Source of the DNA: Lwoffella lincolnii
GTDB taxonomy: Bacteria; Pseudomonadota; Gammaproteobacteria; Pseudomonadales; Moraxellaceae
Assembly (NCBI RefSeq): GCF_002014765.1
Contig: NZ_MUYT01000004.1
Coordinates: forward strand, 62,001 to 126,000
Direction of reading: 5' to 3'
Length of the DNA stretch: 64,000 nt
Shown here: piece after piece, positions 34,287-42,349 of the stretch
Layout of the letters: every line of letters starts with the position of its first letter
Numbering within the stretch: position 1 is the first letter of the stretch
Made by a program: the position numbers and the translations under genes
Notes under the pieces: model-generated
Database searches by the model: none
Seen by the model: only the letters and a program-made list of their open reading frames with translations
What the model was told of the DNA's origin: nothing

Positions 34287-35549
34287 ATGTTAGATACATT
34301 AATAATCCATATTCCTATTCGTGATGAGTTTGTTCGTCGTCAAGGCAACACATTTTCAATCATTGGTGATGTGGCTGACTATCAAATTAGGGCAGTGCCA
34401 ACTTACCTAAAACGTGATTTAGATACAGGTCAAGTCACGTGGGGGGAACTTAAACATGTCTATGAAGCACTACCAAGCAGTTACTCAAACATGGCGATTA
34501 AATTTTTTCATATTACCAACAACTGTAATCCTTACATCTCTTTAAACGCATCAACCAAAATACTTCAAGGTCATAACATCTACGGTGGCGAATCTGTCAA
34601 AAACTTAGCATCTGAAATGTTAGCCATGTTAAGAGACCATTATCCTGTGTTTTTTGCAGCACTTGACGTACAAAACGCAAGCATCAGCAGAATAGACAGC
34701 ACATATTCAGTGGCACTGCCAAGTGAGCGATTAATACAACCCTGCTTACGTTTTTTAGCAAACATCTCAAATGGACAAAGGCGTAATGACACAGATAGGC
34801 GTGACTACTTCAACACAGTGTACTGGGGTGGGGCAACGAGTAGGTTAGGCGGTGCCAAAGCCTATGGCAAACATTGTGATGTCATGCGTGAAGTCGTACA
34901 ACTAAAGCGTGACGTCATGCGAGGCAGTACAAACGCAAAACAAAAGCTTACTGTATTCACAGATGACTTATTAGACTGGTCAAGCAAACTGCTCAGATTT
35001 GAAGCAACAACAAAAAGACGCAAATTAGAACAACTTGGATTACCAACAAACCTTTGGCTATTTATTGAGCATCAGCAAAATAAAGAACGTGATGTACTCG
35101 CAAGATTATGGCAACTTTGGTTTATGCCCATTATTAAAGCAATAAAAGGTGATGTAACGATGGAAAGTTATGATGATGCCAAAATTTATGACTTATGTCG
35201 AGAAAAACTAAAGACTTATACCAAATCAGGCAAATTAAGTTATACCAAAGCCAACAACGCTTTTAACTTTTATCAGTTATTAAAAGCCAATGGTTGGGAC
35301 GATGTAAAAGCTCGTTATAGTAATAACGCCTTTTATACTGCTGTTAGGTCATTAACAGACATTGGCATACCCAAAGCCCTATTACAAAACCTATTTGAAC
35401 AACAAACCAAAGCAATTCCCATGGTCGAACTGGTTCAATTCGACTTTAAAAAGCAATGTCCCGATGGATACGAACCGCCCATCAGTTCGCACATTAATGA
35501 TTTCAATCATTACTTACCCAAAAAACCCAATTTACGCCTAGTCGCATAA
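34287..35549 (+). CDS. Inovirus replication initiation protein (gene II/X-type, CRI domain)
   Basis: The 420-residue protein resembles phage/plasmid replication proteins of the II/X family: MLDTLIIHIPIRDEFV start, KFFHITNNCNPYISLNASTKILQGHNIYG, RIDSTYSV, and later a C-terminal half with basic helices (LRFEATTKRRKLEQLGL). Such proteins nick the replicative form at the plus origin to start rolling-circle replication. The ATG lies only about 25 bases right of the junction, so in the integrated state its upstream sequence is chromosomal. In the circular form it would be the zot 3' side. That separation may silence replication in the lysogen, which is inference. Confidence 0.78.
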   Translation: MLDTLIIHIPIRDEFVRRQGNTFSIIGDVADYQIRAVPTYLKRDLDTGQVTWGELKHVYEALPSSYSNMAIKFFHITNNCNPYISLNASTKILQGHNIYGGESVKNLASEMLAMLRDHYPVFFAALDVQNASISRIDSTYSVALPSERLIQPCLRFLANISNGQRRNDTDRRDYFNTVYWGGATSRLGGAKAYGKHCDVMREVVQLKRDVMRGSTNAKQKLTVFTDDLLDWSSKLLRFEATTKRRKLEQLGLPTNLWLFIEHQQNKERDVLARLWQLWFMPIIKAIKGDVTMESYDDAKIYDLCREKLKTYTKSGKLSYTKANNAFNFYQLLKANGWDDVKARYSNNAFYTAVRSLTDIGIPKALLQNLFEQQTKAIPMVELVQFDFKKQCPDGYEPPISSHINDFNHYLPKKPNLRLVA

Positions 35550-35579
35550 CTCAAGACAGGCACACTAAGGAGTTATCTT

Positions 35580-35879
35580 ATGAAAATGACTGTTATCCGT
35601 GTAGAACGAGTAGAACGCTCAGGAACATCAAAAGCAGGCAACCCATACAACATAGACCAAACCAACATTGTGGTGCAAGTACCTTATGCAGAAGCAAATG
35701 GCTATGGATTTAAAGAGCAATCCTTTAAATATGGCAAAGCCAGTCAATTTGCCAAATTAGACACACTTAGAGACCGTTTGCCTGTCGAGCTTGAGTTTGA
35801 TTTAGGCATTGAAATTAATGATTACGGTCAACCAGTAACCGTTATTAAAGACTTAAAACTACCTACCATAAAATCATGA
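35580..35879 (+). CDS. Inovirus single-stranded DNA-binding protein
   Basis: The 99-residue product follows the replication gene by 30 bases, preceded by AAGGAG. It has a small OB-fold-like beta pattern (MKMTVIRVERVERSGTSKAG, NIVVQVPYAE, VELEFDLGIEINDYG) typical of gene V-like DNA-binding proteins that coat phage ssDNA before assembly. Position and size fit this role. Sequence identity to known ssDNA-binding proteins is low in this family, so the call rests mainly on context. Confidence 0.65.
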   Translation: MKMTVIRVERVERSGTSKAGNPYNIDQTNIVVQVPYAEANGYGFKEQSFKYGKASQFAKLDTLRDRLPVELEFDLGIEINDYGQPVTVIKDLKLPTIKS

Positions 35880-35923
35880 AACCCTTATCCATCATGATTT
35901 TAACTTAAATAGATGAGACTGAT

Positions 35924-36130
35924 ATGGCTACATACGAATGTCTTAAGCTTGAAACAGTCAAAAATATTTACGGCGGTTATGACTGCCGTGAATGGGTAGA
36001 AGTACAACAACAAAACACCGTGTCATTACTTCCACCTTTAACGCCAGATGAAGCCATGAGCATTAGCATTGAATGTTGTTTATTGCTTGGAATTGCCTAT
36101 GGTTTTCGTCTTATTTATCTCTTAGTTTAA
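35924..36130 (+). CDS. Small inovirus membrane protein of unknown function
   Basis: The 68-residue protein has a soluble N-terminal half (ATYECLKLETVKNIYGGYDC) and a single hydrophobic helix (SISIECCLLLGIAYGFRLIYLLV) at the C-terminus. It precedes the major coat gene by ten bases. Small one-helix proteins at this site in inoviruses are often minor coat components or assembly factors. The function is inferred from location only. Confidence 0.55.
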   Translation: MATYECLKLETVKNIYGGYDCREWVEVQQQNTVSLLPPLTPDEAMSISIECCLLLGIAYGFRLIYLLV

Positions 36131-36140
36131 GGAAATTATC

Positions 36141-36359
36141 ATGTTTGAAACTATAAAAGGTATGGCTAAACCTGCAGTGGTCGCTATCACTGGCATGGCA
36201 ATGTCTGCTGTTGCATTTGCTGACGATAAAATTCCTGATGCTTCTGTCGTTGTATCTTCGCTAGAAGCTTTAGCGACCCCAATCGCTGCCGTTGGTGGTG
36301 CTTATTTGGGTGTTCGTGTTGGTATTCGTGGCTGGAAAATCTTGCGTAGCTTGATTTAG
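36141..36359 (+). CDS. Inovirus major coat protein (pVIII-like)
   Basis: The 72-residue preprotein has a signal peptide ending A-F-A after residue 27 and a 45-residue mature chain: acidic start DDKIPDAS, a hydrophobic helix (ATPIAAVGGAYLGVRVGI) and a basic end RGWKILRSLI. This acidic-hydrophobic-basic layout is exactly that of filamentous-phage major coat proteins; the basic tail contacts DNA. A good AAGGAA ribosome site precedes the ATG. A strong hairpin follows the gene, consistent with high expression of this gene relative to those downstream. Confidence 0.85.
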   Translation: MFETIKGMAKPAVVAITGMAMSAVAFADDKIPDASVVVSSLEALATPIAAVGGAYLGVRVGIRGWKILRSLI

Positions 36360-36385
36360 TTTTATCTGTTGTTATCGCTCTTTAT

Positions 36386-36406
36386 TGGACAGTCCAGTAC
36401 TGTCCA
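36386..36406 (+). terminator. Hairpin after the major coat gene
   Basis: TGGACAGT and ACTGTCCA form a perfect eight-base stem around CCAGT, between the coat gene and the minor coat gene. Ff phages have a terminator at this position after gene VIII. There is no T-run, so it may be a transcript stabiliser or, less likely, part of the replication origin. Confidence 0.55.
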
Positions 36407-36438
36407 GTAATTTAATAATTTAGTTTTAGGATAGAATT

Positions 36439-36513
36439 ATGTTATTAAATTACTTACCTGCCATCATGTTTTTTATTGCGTTTATCATCATTGCATCAGG
36501 TGCATCACGATGA
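36439..36513 (+). CDS. Tiny inovirus minor coat protein (24 residues)
   Basis: ATG at 36439 to TGA at 36513 encodes MLLNYLPAIMFFIAFIIIASGASR, an almost wholly hydrophobic peptide with a single basic residue at the end. The stop overlaps the ATG of the next gene (ATGA), and a ribosome-like AGGATAG precedes it. Its size and place match pVII/pIX-like peptides that cap the virion tip. Too short to be recognised by homology. Confidence 0.6.
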   Translation: MLLNYLPAIMFFIAFIIIASGASR

Positions 36514-37994
36514 AACGCATATTGACTCTATCTTTGACAGCCCTATTAGCTGTTCAAGCCCAAGCAGGCGGTTCATGGGGCGAACCAACACAACCAACAA
36601 AACCAGCCACCACAAATGACACTGGCGATTACACAGGAGGCGGTGGCAAATTTGGTGGCACAGGTGCAGGTGGTAGCTGGGGCGATGACTATTCAGGCGG
36701 TGGTGGCAAATTTGGAGGTAGCGGAGCAGGGGGGGCATGGAACAGCAGTTCATCAAGCTCATCAAGCTCATCAAATAGCGGTGCATCATGTACAAATGAT
36801 GGTTGGGAATTTGAATACATTGTACTTTCAGATAGAACATCATTTAACAGCCTAGAACAAGCTTGTAGATACGTCTGGTCTAATAGCTTCTTAAATAAAA
36901 AAGGTTACAAAGAAACAAGACAATCGGGCGGTTCTTATCGTGGTAAATACTATCGTAAAATAGAAGTCATTAATGACTGGTCTGCTCGATGTTACATACA
37001 TGTTGGCAATAGAGACTATAAATATGACAATAATATCGGTGGATATGGCATTTATAATTGGGATGTCGCTAAATATTATAAAGGCAAAGTAGAAATCTGC
37101 GACCCTGAAACCATGCCCCCAATTCCAAACTTTCCCATGCCACCTACCCCTAACACCCCAACTACTCCTAACACCCCAAGCGGTAGCGGTGGTAACACAG
37201 GCACTGGTGGCAATGGTGGCAACACAAACAACTACAACTACACAACAAACAAATACAAATGGGACATCACAACCAACAACCACAACACAACCAACAACAC
37301 AAACCACATCACAAACAATCACGGCATATCAGATGACAAAATCAACCAGCTTATCATTGCAATCAAAAACCAAAACAACAACATAGATTTATCACCAATC
37401 ATTAATGCAATCAACACAGTCAATCAAAGCATTAACAACTTATCTTTTGAGCAAATAAAAAGCATTGAAGTTGACTTAACAGCAGTTATTAACGCAATCA
37501 ATGCTAACAAATATGATGACACACAACTCAAGCTAAAAATTGATGAAGTCACAAAAGCAATCAATGACAAACAAATAGACTTAACACCAGTCACTGACCG
37601 CCAAGACCAAACAAACATTAAGCTTGATGACACCAACAACAAGCTCAATGACGCAAACGACAAAGCCGATGAACAAACAGGCTTGCTTGTACAAATCAGG
37701 GATTTATTAAAACCTGCCCCACAAACACTACAATCTGACTTATCTTTATCTGATGAACCTATTAAAGCACAAATAGACCCATGGCAAGCCATACGTGGAT
37801 TTGACATACACCAAAATCGCATTAACGCACAAAAACAATGCCCAAGCAGTGAACATTACAGCTTTGACGTGTTTGGCACTCATTTTGTCATGCCCTTGCC
37901 AATATTCTGCGATGCTTTAGCACGCCTAGCCCCAGCATTCTTATTTTTAGCATACATGGCAGGGGCATTTATCATTGTAAAAGGTACTGACTGA
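36510..37994 (+). CDS. Inovirus adsorption/minor coat protein (pIII-like)
   Basis: The 494-residue protein begins with a signal peptide cut after AVQAQA. Two copies of a 17-residue Gly-rich unit (about 41-57 and 61-77, containing GGGGKFGG) and a Ser run follow, which act as flexible linkers like the Gly repeats of Ff pIII. A folded domain (about 93-200) and an Asn/Thr-rich linker (about 205-275) come next, then a helical region rich in Asn, Asp and Lys (280-395, DDTNNKLNDANDKADEQ), and a C-terminal hydrophobic helix (LFLAYMAGAFIIVKG) that anchors it. It sets receptor specificity; the target pilus is not evident. Confidence 0.75.
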   Translation: MKRILTLSLTALLAVQAQAGGSWGEPTQPTKPATTNDTGDYTGGGGKFGGTGAGGSWGDDYSGGGGKFGGSGAGGAWNSSSSSSSSSSNSGASCTNDGWEFEYIVLSDRTSFNSLEQACRYVWSNSFLNKKGYKETRQSGGSYRGKYYRKIEVINDWSARCYIHVGNRDYKYDNNIGGYGIYNWDVAKYYKGKVEICDPETMPPIPNFPMPPTPNTPTTPNTPSGSGGNTGTGGNGGNTNNYNYTTNKYKWDITTNNHNTTNNTNHITNNHGISDDKINQLIIAIKNQNNNIDLSPIINAINTVNQSINNLSFEQIKSIEVDLTAVINAINANKYDDTQLKLKIDEVTKAINDKQIDLTPVTDRQDQTNIKLDDTNNKLNDANDKADEQTGLLVQIRDLLKPAPQTLQSDLSLSDEPIKAQIDPWQAIRGFDIHQNRINAQKQCPSSEHYSFDVFGTHFVMPLPIFCDALARLAPAFLFLAYMAGAFIIVKGTD

Positions 37995-38278
37995 TGCAAT
38001 ATCTATTGGCTTTATTACCCACACTCTTAAAATGGTTTACAGGATTTGCCATTGCAAAATTCTTTGTCTCTTTAGCTGTTGGCATATTCACTTATAGCAT
38101 TATCCAATACTTCTTTGACCAGTATATAAATTCTGCCATGCAACAAATTGGCTATATGGGTGATGTGGCCGCATTGATTGGCATTTCTCAGCTAGATACA
38201 GCTTTATCTATTGTTATGGGTGCGTTATCCATTCGTGCATTCATACTATCCACTAAAATGGCATTGGGGAAAGGGTAG
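37994..38278 (+). CDS. Inovirus DUF2523-like (pVI-like) protein
   Basis: The 94-residue protein has three hydrophobic helices (LLALLPTLLKWFTGFAIAKF, VGIFTYSIIQYFF, and the C-terminal SIVMGALSIRAFILSTKM) and belongs by pattern to the DUF2523 family, regularly found between the adsorption protein and the Zot/pI ATPase in inoviruses. pVI-type proteins cap the virion end with pIII. The ATG overlaps the preceding stop and the stop abuts the zot ATG, so the three genes are tightly coupled. Confidence 0.78.
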   Translation: MQYLLALLPTLLKWFTGFAIAKFFVSLAVGIFTYSIIQYFFDQYINSAMQQIGYMGDVAALIGISQLDTALSIVMGALSIRAFILSTKMALGKG

Positions 38279-39400
38279 ATGGCTATCTACACAATTACAG
38301 GACAACCACGCAACGGCAAATCTTTGAGAGTAGTCAAAGAGTTATACAAACTCCAAGACGAAAACGATAAACTAGAAAAGCAAGGCAAGCCGAGACGTAA
38401 AATCTATATCGATATCGCTGGCATTAACAGTGATGATGTTGATGTTTACTTTGATGACTGCATAACCGACTTAACCAAAGAACAAAAAGAAACCATTTGG
38501 TTTGGTAAACATGACGACCCAGAAAAACCTGATAATCTCTGGTGTCCGCCATATAACTCAATATTCATCTTTGACGAATGTCATAAACTTGACTTTGTCA
38601 AAGACGTATCAGGCTCACTATCCAAAAACCCCAGCACAATATCACTTAACGAGCATGGACATGCTGGACATATCATTTATTTTATCACCCAGTTTCCCCA
38701 ATTCATTCACACTCACATAAGGGGATTGACTGCCGAGCATTGGCACGTCAAGAAAAAATTTAATCTACCTATGGCAAAGGTTTACAAATGGGACGACTTT
38801 AAATTAAACCCAAGGGCAGAAGTTAATCTAGAAGATGCCAGCACCATTGAAACCTTTTTATTTCTACCCAAATACAAAAAGGCGTACATCAGTGCCACAT
38901 CTCACGAAAAACAGCCATTCAAGCCCCCAATGGTACTAATGCTACCCATCATCATATTACTCATCATAGGGGCATTTTTATGGTCACGCAAAGACAACAG
39001 CGTATTACTAAACAAACCAGCACAAAACGAACCAACAATACAAGTCATAGAAAGCTTAGAACAACAAAACCAGCAACAACTTGAACAAATCAACAAAATT
39101 CGCTTTGAACTTGAAGAATTGAAAGCCAAATACTTACCAAAGCACATTGCAGAACTTGCAGAACATGAAGACGTACGTCCAGCAATGATTATCAGCTCAA
39201 GCGAACATTGTCGAGTATACAACAGCCATGGTGAAGCACTCATCATAGCTGATGGGCTATGTCGCATGATGAACGAATATCCGTCAATGATACCCAAATC
39301 ACGCCAAGCCACCAAAGTATCAGACACATTACCGAAGCCAAACCAGCCAATCTTTGACAATCAGAATGTCAACCTAAAAGAATTTAACAGTCAGTCATAA
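38279..39400 (+). CDS. zot: Zonular occludens toxin-like assembly ATPase (Zot/pI)
   Basis: The 373-residue protein has Walker A GQPRNGKS at residues 8-15, a Walker B region (IFIFDECHKLDF), HAGHIIYFITQFPQFIHTHIRG, and one hydrophobic helix near residue 220 (MLPIIILLIIGAFLW), followed by a periplasmic part ending with Asn-rich sequence. This is the pI/Zot family, which drives phage export through the inner membrane. Despite the name, an enterotoxic effect is known only for some Vibrio and Campylobacter versions and is not implied here. It ends about 15 bases before the dif site. Confidence 0.87.
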   Translation: MAIYTITGQPRNGKSLRVVKELYKLQDENDKLEKQGKPRRKIYIDIAGINSDDVDVYFDDCITDLTKEQKETIWFGKHDDPEKPDNLWCPPYNSIFIFDECHKLDFVKDVSGSLSKNPSTISLNEHGHAGHIIYFITQFPQFIHTHIRGLTAEHWHVKKKFNLPMAKVYKWDDFKLNPRAEVNLEDASTIETFLFLPKYKKAYISATSHEKQPFKPPMVLMLPIIILLIIGAFLWSRKDNSVLLNKPAQNEPTIQVIESLEQQNQQQLEQINKIRFELEELKAKYLPKHIAELAEHEDVRPAMIISSSEHCRVYNSHGEALIIADGLCRMMNEYPSMIPKSRQATKVSDTLPKPNQPIFDNQNVNLKEFNSQS

Positions 39401-39415
39401 AAACCGATTAGCCAA

Positions 39416-39443
39416 ACTTCGCACAATGTATATTATGTTAAAT
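39416..39443. other. dif: Complete dif site (XerC/XerD chromosome dimer resolution); attR
   Basis: XerC arm ACTTCGCACAA, six-base centre TGTATA and XerD arm TTATGTTAAAT match the proteobacterial dif consensus essentially throughout. It is the right boundary of the inovirus prophage. The site is normally unique in a chromosome and lies at the replication terminus, where FtsK aligns copies for XerCD resolution. It should be functional as it stands. Confidence 0.9.
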
Positions 39444-39583
39444 GCGATACGGCAAAATTGCAGTTATGATTGTGCAAGTTTGCCGTGAGCAATCTTATTG
39501 ATAACATAATAGACGTTGTGCGATTTACTCACTGTTCGGGTGTAAACTGCTGTTAAGTCAACGCATCGCATCAACATATCGTA

Positions 39584-40426
39584 TCATTCAGATTTTTCAC
39601 GCTTTTTACTTTTCTCTTCCACATAGATTTTATTTTTTGATTCTCTGACAAATTCATCATAACTGACATTACCACCACGTTTTTTTGCATCACCTAGAGT
39701 AACACCTTTTAAGGCATTGGCAATCTGTGATTGTGTTTCTTCACTCCGAGCGTCAGCTTCAGCGTCAATCTCGGCATCAGTCTCTATTTGAGCGGTGGCA
39801 GTATCTGGTTGTAAATCAGCTTTGACTTCAGCGTTATCGGTGTTGTCGGTGTCTTGTGTTGTGTTTTCATCAGATACGGTTGATACCTCATTTGGTTGCT
39901 GTTCACTTTGCTGTGGTGCTGGCTCTATTTTTTCGTCGTTGTTCCAAATGAATTTACTAGCAATCACAAAAGCCAGCAGAAGAACAATCAAAACAATGAT
40001 GCCAAAGATAATAAATTGCCCTTTTGTGGCAAGGAGCTGCTGTAATGTGTCTTTATTGTATTTGGTAGTTGCTTTCTGAGTGTTTTGAGTGGTTGGCATT
40101 GCTGAGTGATGCCCTTTTTTGGTTTTTGGTTGTTTTTTGCCAAATGATGGCAAGACAAATCCTTTTTTTACGTTGGCTTGGGGCTCATTTTCTGAGTTAG
40201 GTTGACTGGGCGCTTGCGTCTGTGTAATTTGCTCTGATGGTTTGGTAGGGCTTTTTTTGCCACGCAATTTATCCAATAAACCGTTGCCTGTTTTTTTTGT
40301 GGTTGATTTTTGGGCATTTGCTTTTGGTTGATTGCCTTTTTTTGCGGTCAGCTGAGTGAATAAGTTTGGCTTTTTTTGCTTAGGTTGCTTAGGTTGTGCA
40401 GTTTTTTTGTTGAGTGGGTTTTTCAT
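39584..40426 (-). CDS. Single-pass membrane protein with basic N-terminus and acidic tail
   Basis: The ATG at 40426 gives 280 residues (an upstream TTG would add 17). The N-terminal 140 or so residues are Lys/Gln/Pro/Thr-rich low complexity (KKTAQPKQPKQKKPNLFTQ, GLLDKLRGKK). A hydrophobic helix (FIIFGIIVLIVLLLAFVIA) follows, then an acidic Gln/Glu/Asp/Thr-rich region (DTDNTDNAEVKADLQPD) and a conserved-looking end (GVTLGDAKKRGGNVSYDEFV). No family recognised. It is about 140 bases from the dif site. A link to chromosome segregation would be speculation. Confidence 0.6.
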   Translation of the reverse strand: MKNPLNKKTAQPKQPKQKKPNLFTQLTAKKGNQPKANAQKSTTKKTGNGLLDKLRGKKSPTKPSEQITQTQAPSQPNSENEPQANVKKGFVLPSFGKKQPKTKKGHHSAMPTTQNTQKATTKYNKDTLQQLLATKGQFIIFGIIVLIVLLLAFVIASKFIWNNDEKIEPAPQQSEQQPNEVSTVSDENTTQDTDNTDNAEVKADLQPDTATAQIETDAEIDAEADARSEETQSQIANALKGVTLGDAKKRGGNVSYDEFVRESKNKIYVEEKSKKREKSE

Positions 40427-40704
40427 CGTGATGGTTTTCCGTTTTTTGTGATGTTGTCTGTCTGTAAAATCTGTCAATGATGGTCATTATAACCAAGTTA
40501 TGCGTCAAATAACATGCTGTCGAGTGTTTGTTTCGCTAAGAGATGATAAAGCAGTCAAGCCTTGCTAAAAAATTGCTCAATATTGGTCAAAGAATATTCA
40601 TTAGGTCAATTTATTATTTGATGGTAAGGTACGGTAACATGATATTAACAAATGGCAATATCAATAAGCTGTCATAAATTGTCACATTTAGGAACGGAAC
40701 ACTC

Positions 40705-41967
40705 ATGACCACTCAAGTAAAAAGCCATTCTCTTGGCAGGATTAGTAAGATTAATTGGAAGGTCTTTGGCCCTGGAATTTTGATGGCATCGGCTGCCATT
40801 GGTGCATCACATTTGGTGTCATCAACCCAAGCGGGGGCATTATTCGGCTGGCAACTTGCCATTGTCATTATTTTGGCCAATGTGCTGAAGTATCCTTTTT
40901 TTCGTTTTGGCATCGATTATGTGTATGACACAGGCGACAGTCTGATTGCAGGTTATGCCAAAAAATCCAAAGTCTATCTTTGGGTGTATTTTATTTTATC
41001 AGTCATCTCCTCCATCATCACTTTAGCGGCGGTTGGGCTAATGTCAGCGGTGATTTTAACCTTTATGTTTCCAAGTTTGGGGCTAACGCCTTTAACAGCG
41101 TCGGTCGTTGTGATGGTGGTTTCTTGGGTGTTGTTGATTGCTGGGCGTTACAATGTGTTAGATGGCATAACCAAAATCATCATTTTGGCGTTGGCGATAA
41201 CCACGGTTGCGGCGGTGTTTATCGCAGCAGGCAAACCCACCGTCATGGCGGCGGATTTTGTTGAGCCTAGCCCTTGGAATCTGGCAAGTTTGAGCTTTAT
41301 TGTGGTAGTGGTCGGCTGGATGCCTGCGCCGCTTGAATTTTCTGTGATTACTTCTATGTGGACGGCTAAAAAAATCCAAACTGACCACACCACCCACGAA
41401 CAAGGACGATTGGATTTTAATGTGGGTTTTGCCACATCAACCATCTTAGCGGTGCTTTTTTTGGCGTTGGGTGTGTATGTTCAGTACGGTTCAGGGCAAG
41501 AGATTCAAACCGCTGGCAGTGCTTATGTTGGGCAATTGATTGACATGTACACCGCCACCATTGGTGAATGGTCACGGTTGTTGGTGGCATTTATTGCGTT
41601 TATGTGTATGTTTAGCACCACTCTCACCTCAGGTGATGGTTATGGGCGCGCCAATGCTGAATGCTGGCGATTGATAAAGGGTGAGCATGAAATCAGCCGT
41701 GGTCAGTTGATATTTTGGATATCGTGGGCGGTGTTTGGTGGGTTTATTGTCATTGCTTTTTTTACAGGTCAGCTTGGTAATATGCTCAAATTTGCCATGA
41801 GTTCTGCGTTTGTGTCTGCGCCTGTTTTTGCGTGGCTAAACTACTCTTTGGTACGCTCAGAACAAAAGCTGTCATCTGGCATTCAAGCGTTGTCAATCAT
41901 CGGTTTTATGTTTTTGCTTGGATTTGCTTTGTTATATGTTGCCAATACCATGGGCGTTTTTGGCTAG
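40705..41967 (+). CDS. Nramp-related divalent metal transporter (atypical motifs)
   Basis: The 420-residue protein has about eleven hydrophobic helices in the Nramp/LeuT pattern. In helix 1, where MntH has D-P-G-N, the sequence reads FGPGILMASAAIGASHLV (from residue 21), so the metal-binding Asp and Asn are replaced. In helix 6, where MntH has M-P-H, it reads MPAPLEFS. It resembles a separate clade of bacterial Nramp-like proteins with GASH in helix 1. Ion specificity may be Mg2+, another cation or something else. Downstream is decayed sequence. Confidence 0.75.
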   Translation: MTTQVKSHSLGRISKINWKVFGPGILMASAAIGASHLVSSTQAGALFGWQLAIVIILANVLKYPFFRFGIDYVYDTGDSLIAGYAKKSKVYLWVYFILSVISSIITLAAVGLMSAVILTFMFPSLGLTPLTASVVVMVVSWVLLIAGRYNVLDGITKIIILALAITTVAAVFIAAGKPTVMAADFVEPSPWNLASLSFIVVVVGWMPAPLEFSVITSMWTAKKIQTDHTTHEQGRLDFNVGFATSTILAVLFLALGVYVQYGSGQEIQTAGSAYVGQLIDMYTATIGEWSRLLVAFIAFMCMFSTTLTSGDGYGRANAECWRLIKGEHEISRGQLIFWISWAVFGGFIVIAFFTGQLGNMLKFAMSSAFVSAPVFAWLNYSLVRSEQKLSSGIQALSIIGFMFLLGFALLYVANTMGVFG

Positions 41968-41986
41968 CAACAAGCAAATAAACTAA

Positions 41987-42200
41987 GACTGGGCAGCCAA
42001 AGGCGTGCGATTGGCTGGCGTGGAAGCCATTGTTACCGAAGGGTTTGAACGCATTCACAGAACCAATCTTGTGGGCATGGGTGTGTTGCCATTGTTAATT
42101 TGGCGAAAATCGTCATACGCTCAAATTGGACGGTACGGAAATTTATGGCGTAAAAGGCGACATTAGTCCCCATTGTGAATTAACGCTCACCATTATTATT
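41987..42200 (+). pseudogene. acnD: acnD (Fe/S 2-methylcitrate dehydratase) C-terminal fragment with frameshift
   Basis: From 41987: DWAAKGVRLAGVEAIVTEGF, ERIHRTNLVGMGVLPL, then after a frameshift FGENRHTLKLDGTEIYGVKG, DISPHCELTLTII. These are the conserved end of AcnD/aconitase-type enzymes (SRDWAAKG, FERIHRTNLVGMGVLPL). The rest of the gene is gone. AcnD with PrpF performs the dehydration step of the methylcitrate cycle for propionate. The fragment stops abruptly near 42200 where a toxin-like tail begins. Confidence 0.82.
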
Positions 42201-42347
42201 GAACCAAAATATATAAGAGGTTGTGTATTTTCTGAACAAGAGTATGTTGATAAATATAAGAAGGCTTACCCAAATTTAAAATTCATATCAAACTCTAATA
42301 GTCAAGGTTTATTTGGCAAAAGAGAGTGGACTACAATAGGTTACTAA
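42201..42347 (+). pseudogene. DarT-like ADP-ribosyltransferase toxin, C-terminal remnant
   Basis: In frame with the acnD remnant, the sequence becomes EPKYIRGCVFSEQEYVDKYK, AYPNLKFISNSN, QGLFGKREWTTIGY and stops at 42347. The PKYIxG step and following helix are like the C-terminus of DarT-type proteins (DUF4433), which add ADP-ribose to DNA. The catalytic part is missing. The next gene, two bases later, is a NADAR protein that is often an antitoxin of DarT1. The assignment of this tail is inferred from the neighbour and weak similarity. Confidence 0.5.
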
Positions 42348-42349
42348 CT

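Larger units (their letters stand above)
34258..39426 (+). mobile_element. Filamentous phage (inovirus) prophage integrated at dif
   Basis: The repeat-to-repeat distance is 5,169 bases, a small filamentous genome. All genes are on the plus strand in the classical module order: replication (34287), ssDNA binding (35580), coat proteins (35924, 36141, 36439), adsorption protein (36510), pVI/DUF2523-like (37994), and assembly ATPase Zot/pI (38279). No phage integrase or repressor gene is present, so integration depends on host XerC/XerD as in CTX-type phages. No inactivating lesion was seen in any gene, so the prophage may be active. Replication and packaging signals were not located. Confidence 0.88.

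Noticed and set aside
36891..37322. 143-codon antisense frame inside the pIII-like gene, rich in Val and Cys
   Set aside because: It is a shadow of the Asn/Thr-rich coding sequence on the plus strand, with no ribosome site or homology.
38279..39400. Zot as a true enterotoxin
   Set aside because: The protein is the phage assembly ATPase; toxicity is known only for certain other Zot proteins and nothing here supports it.
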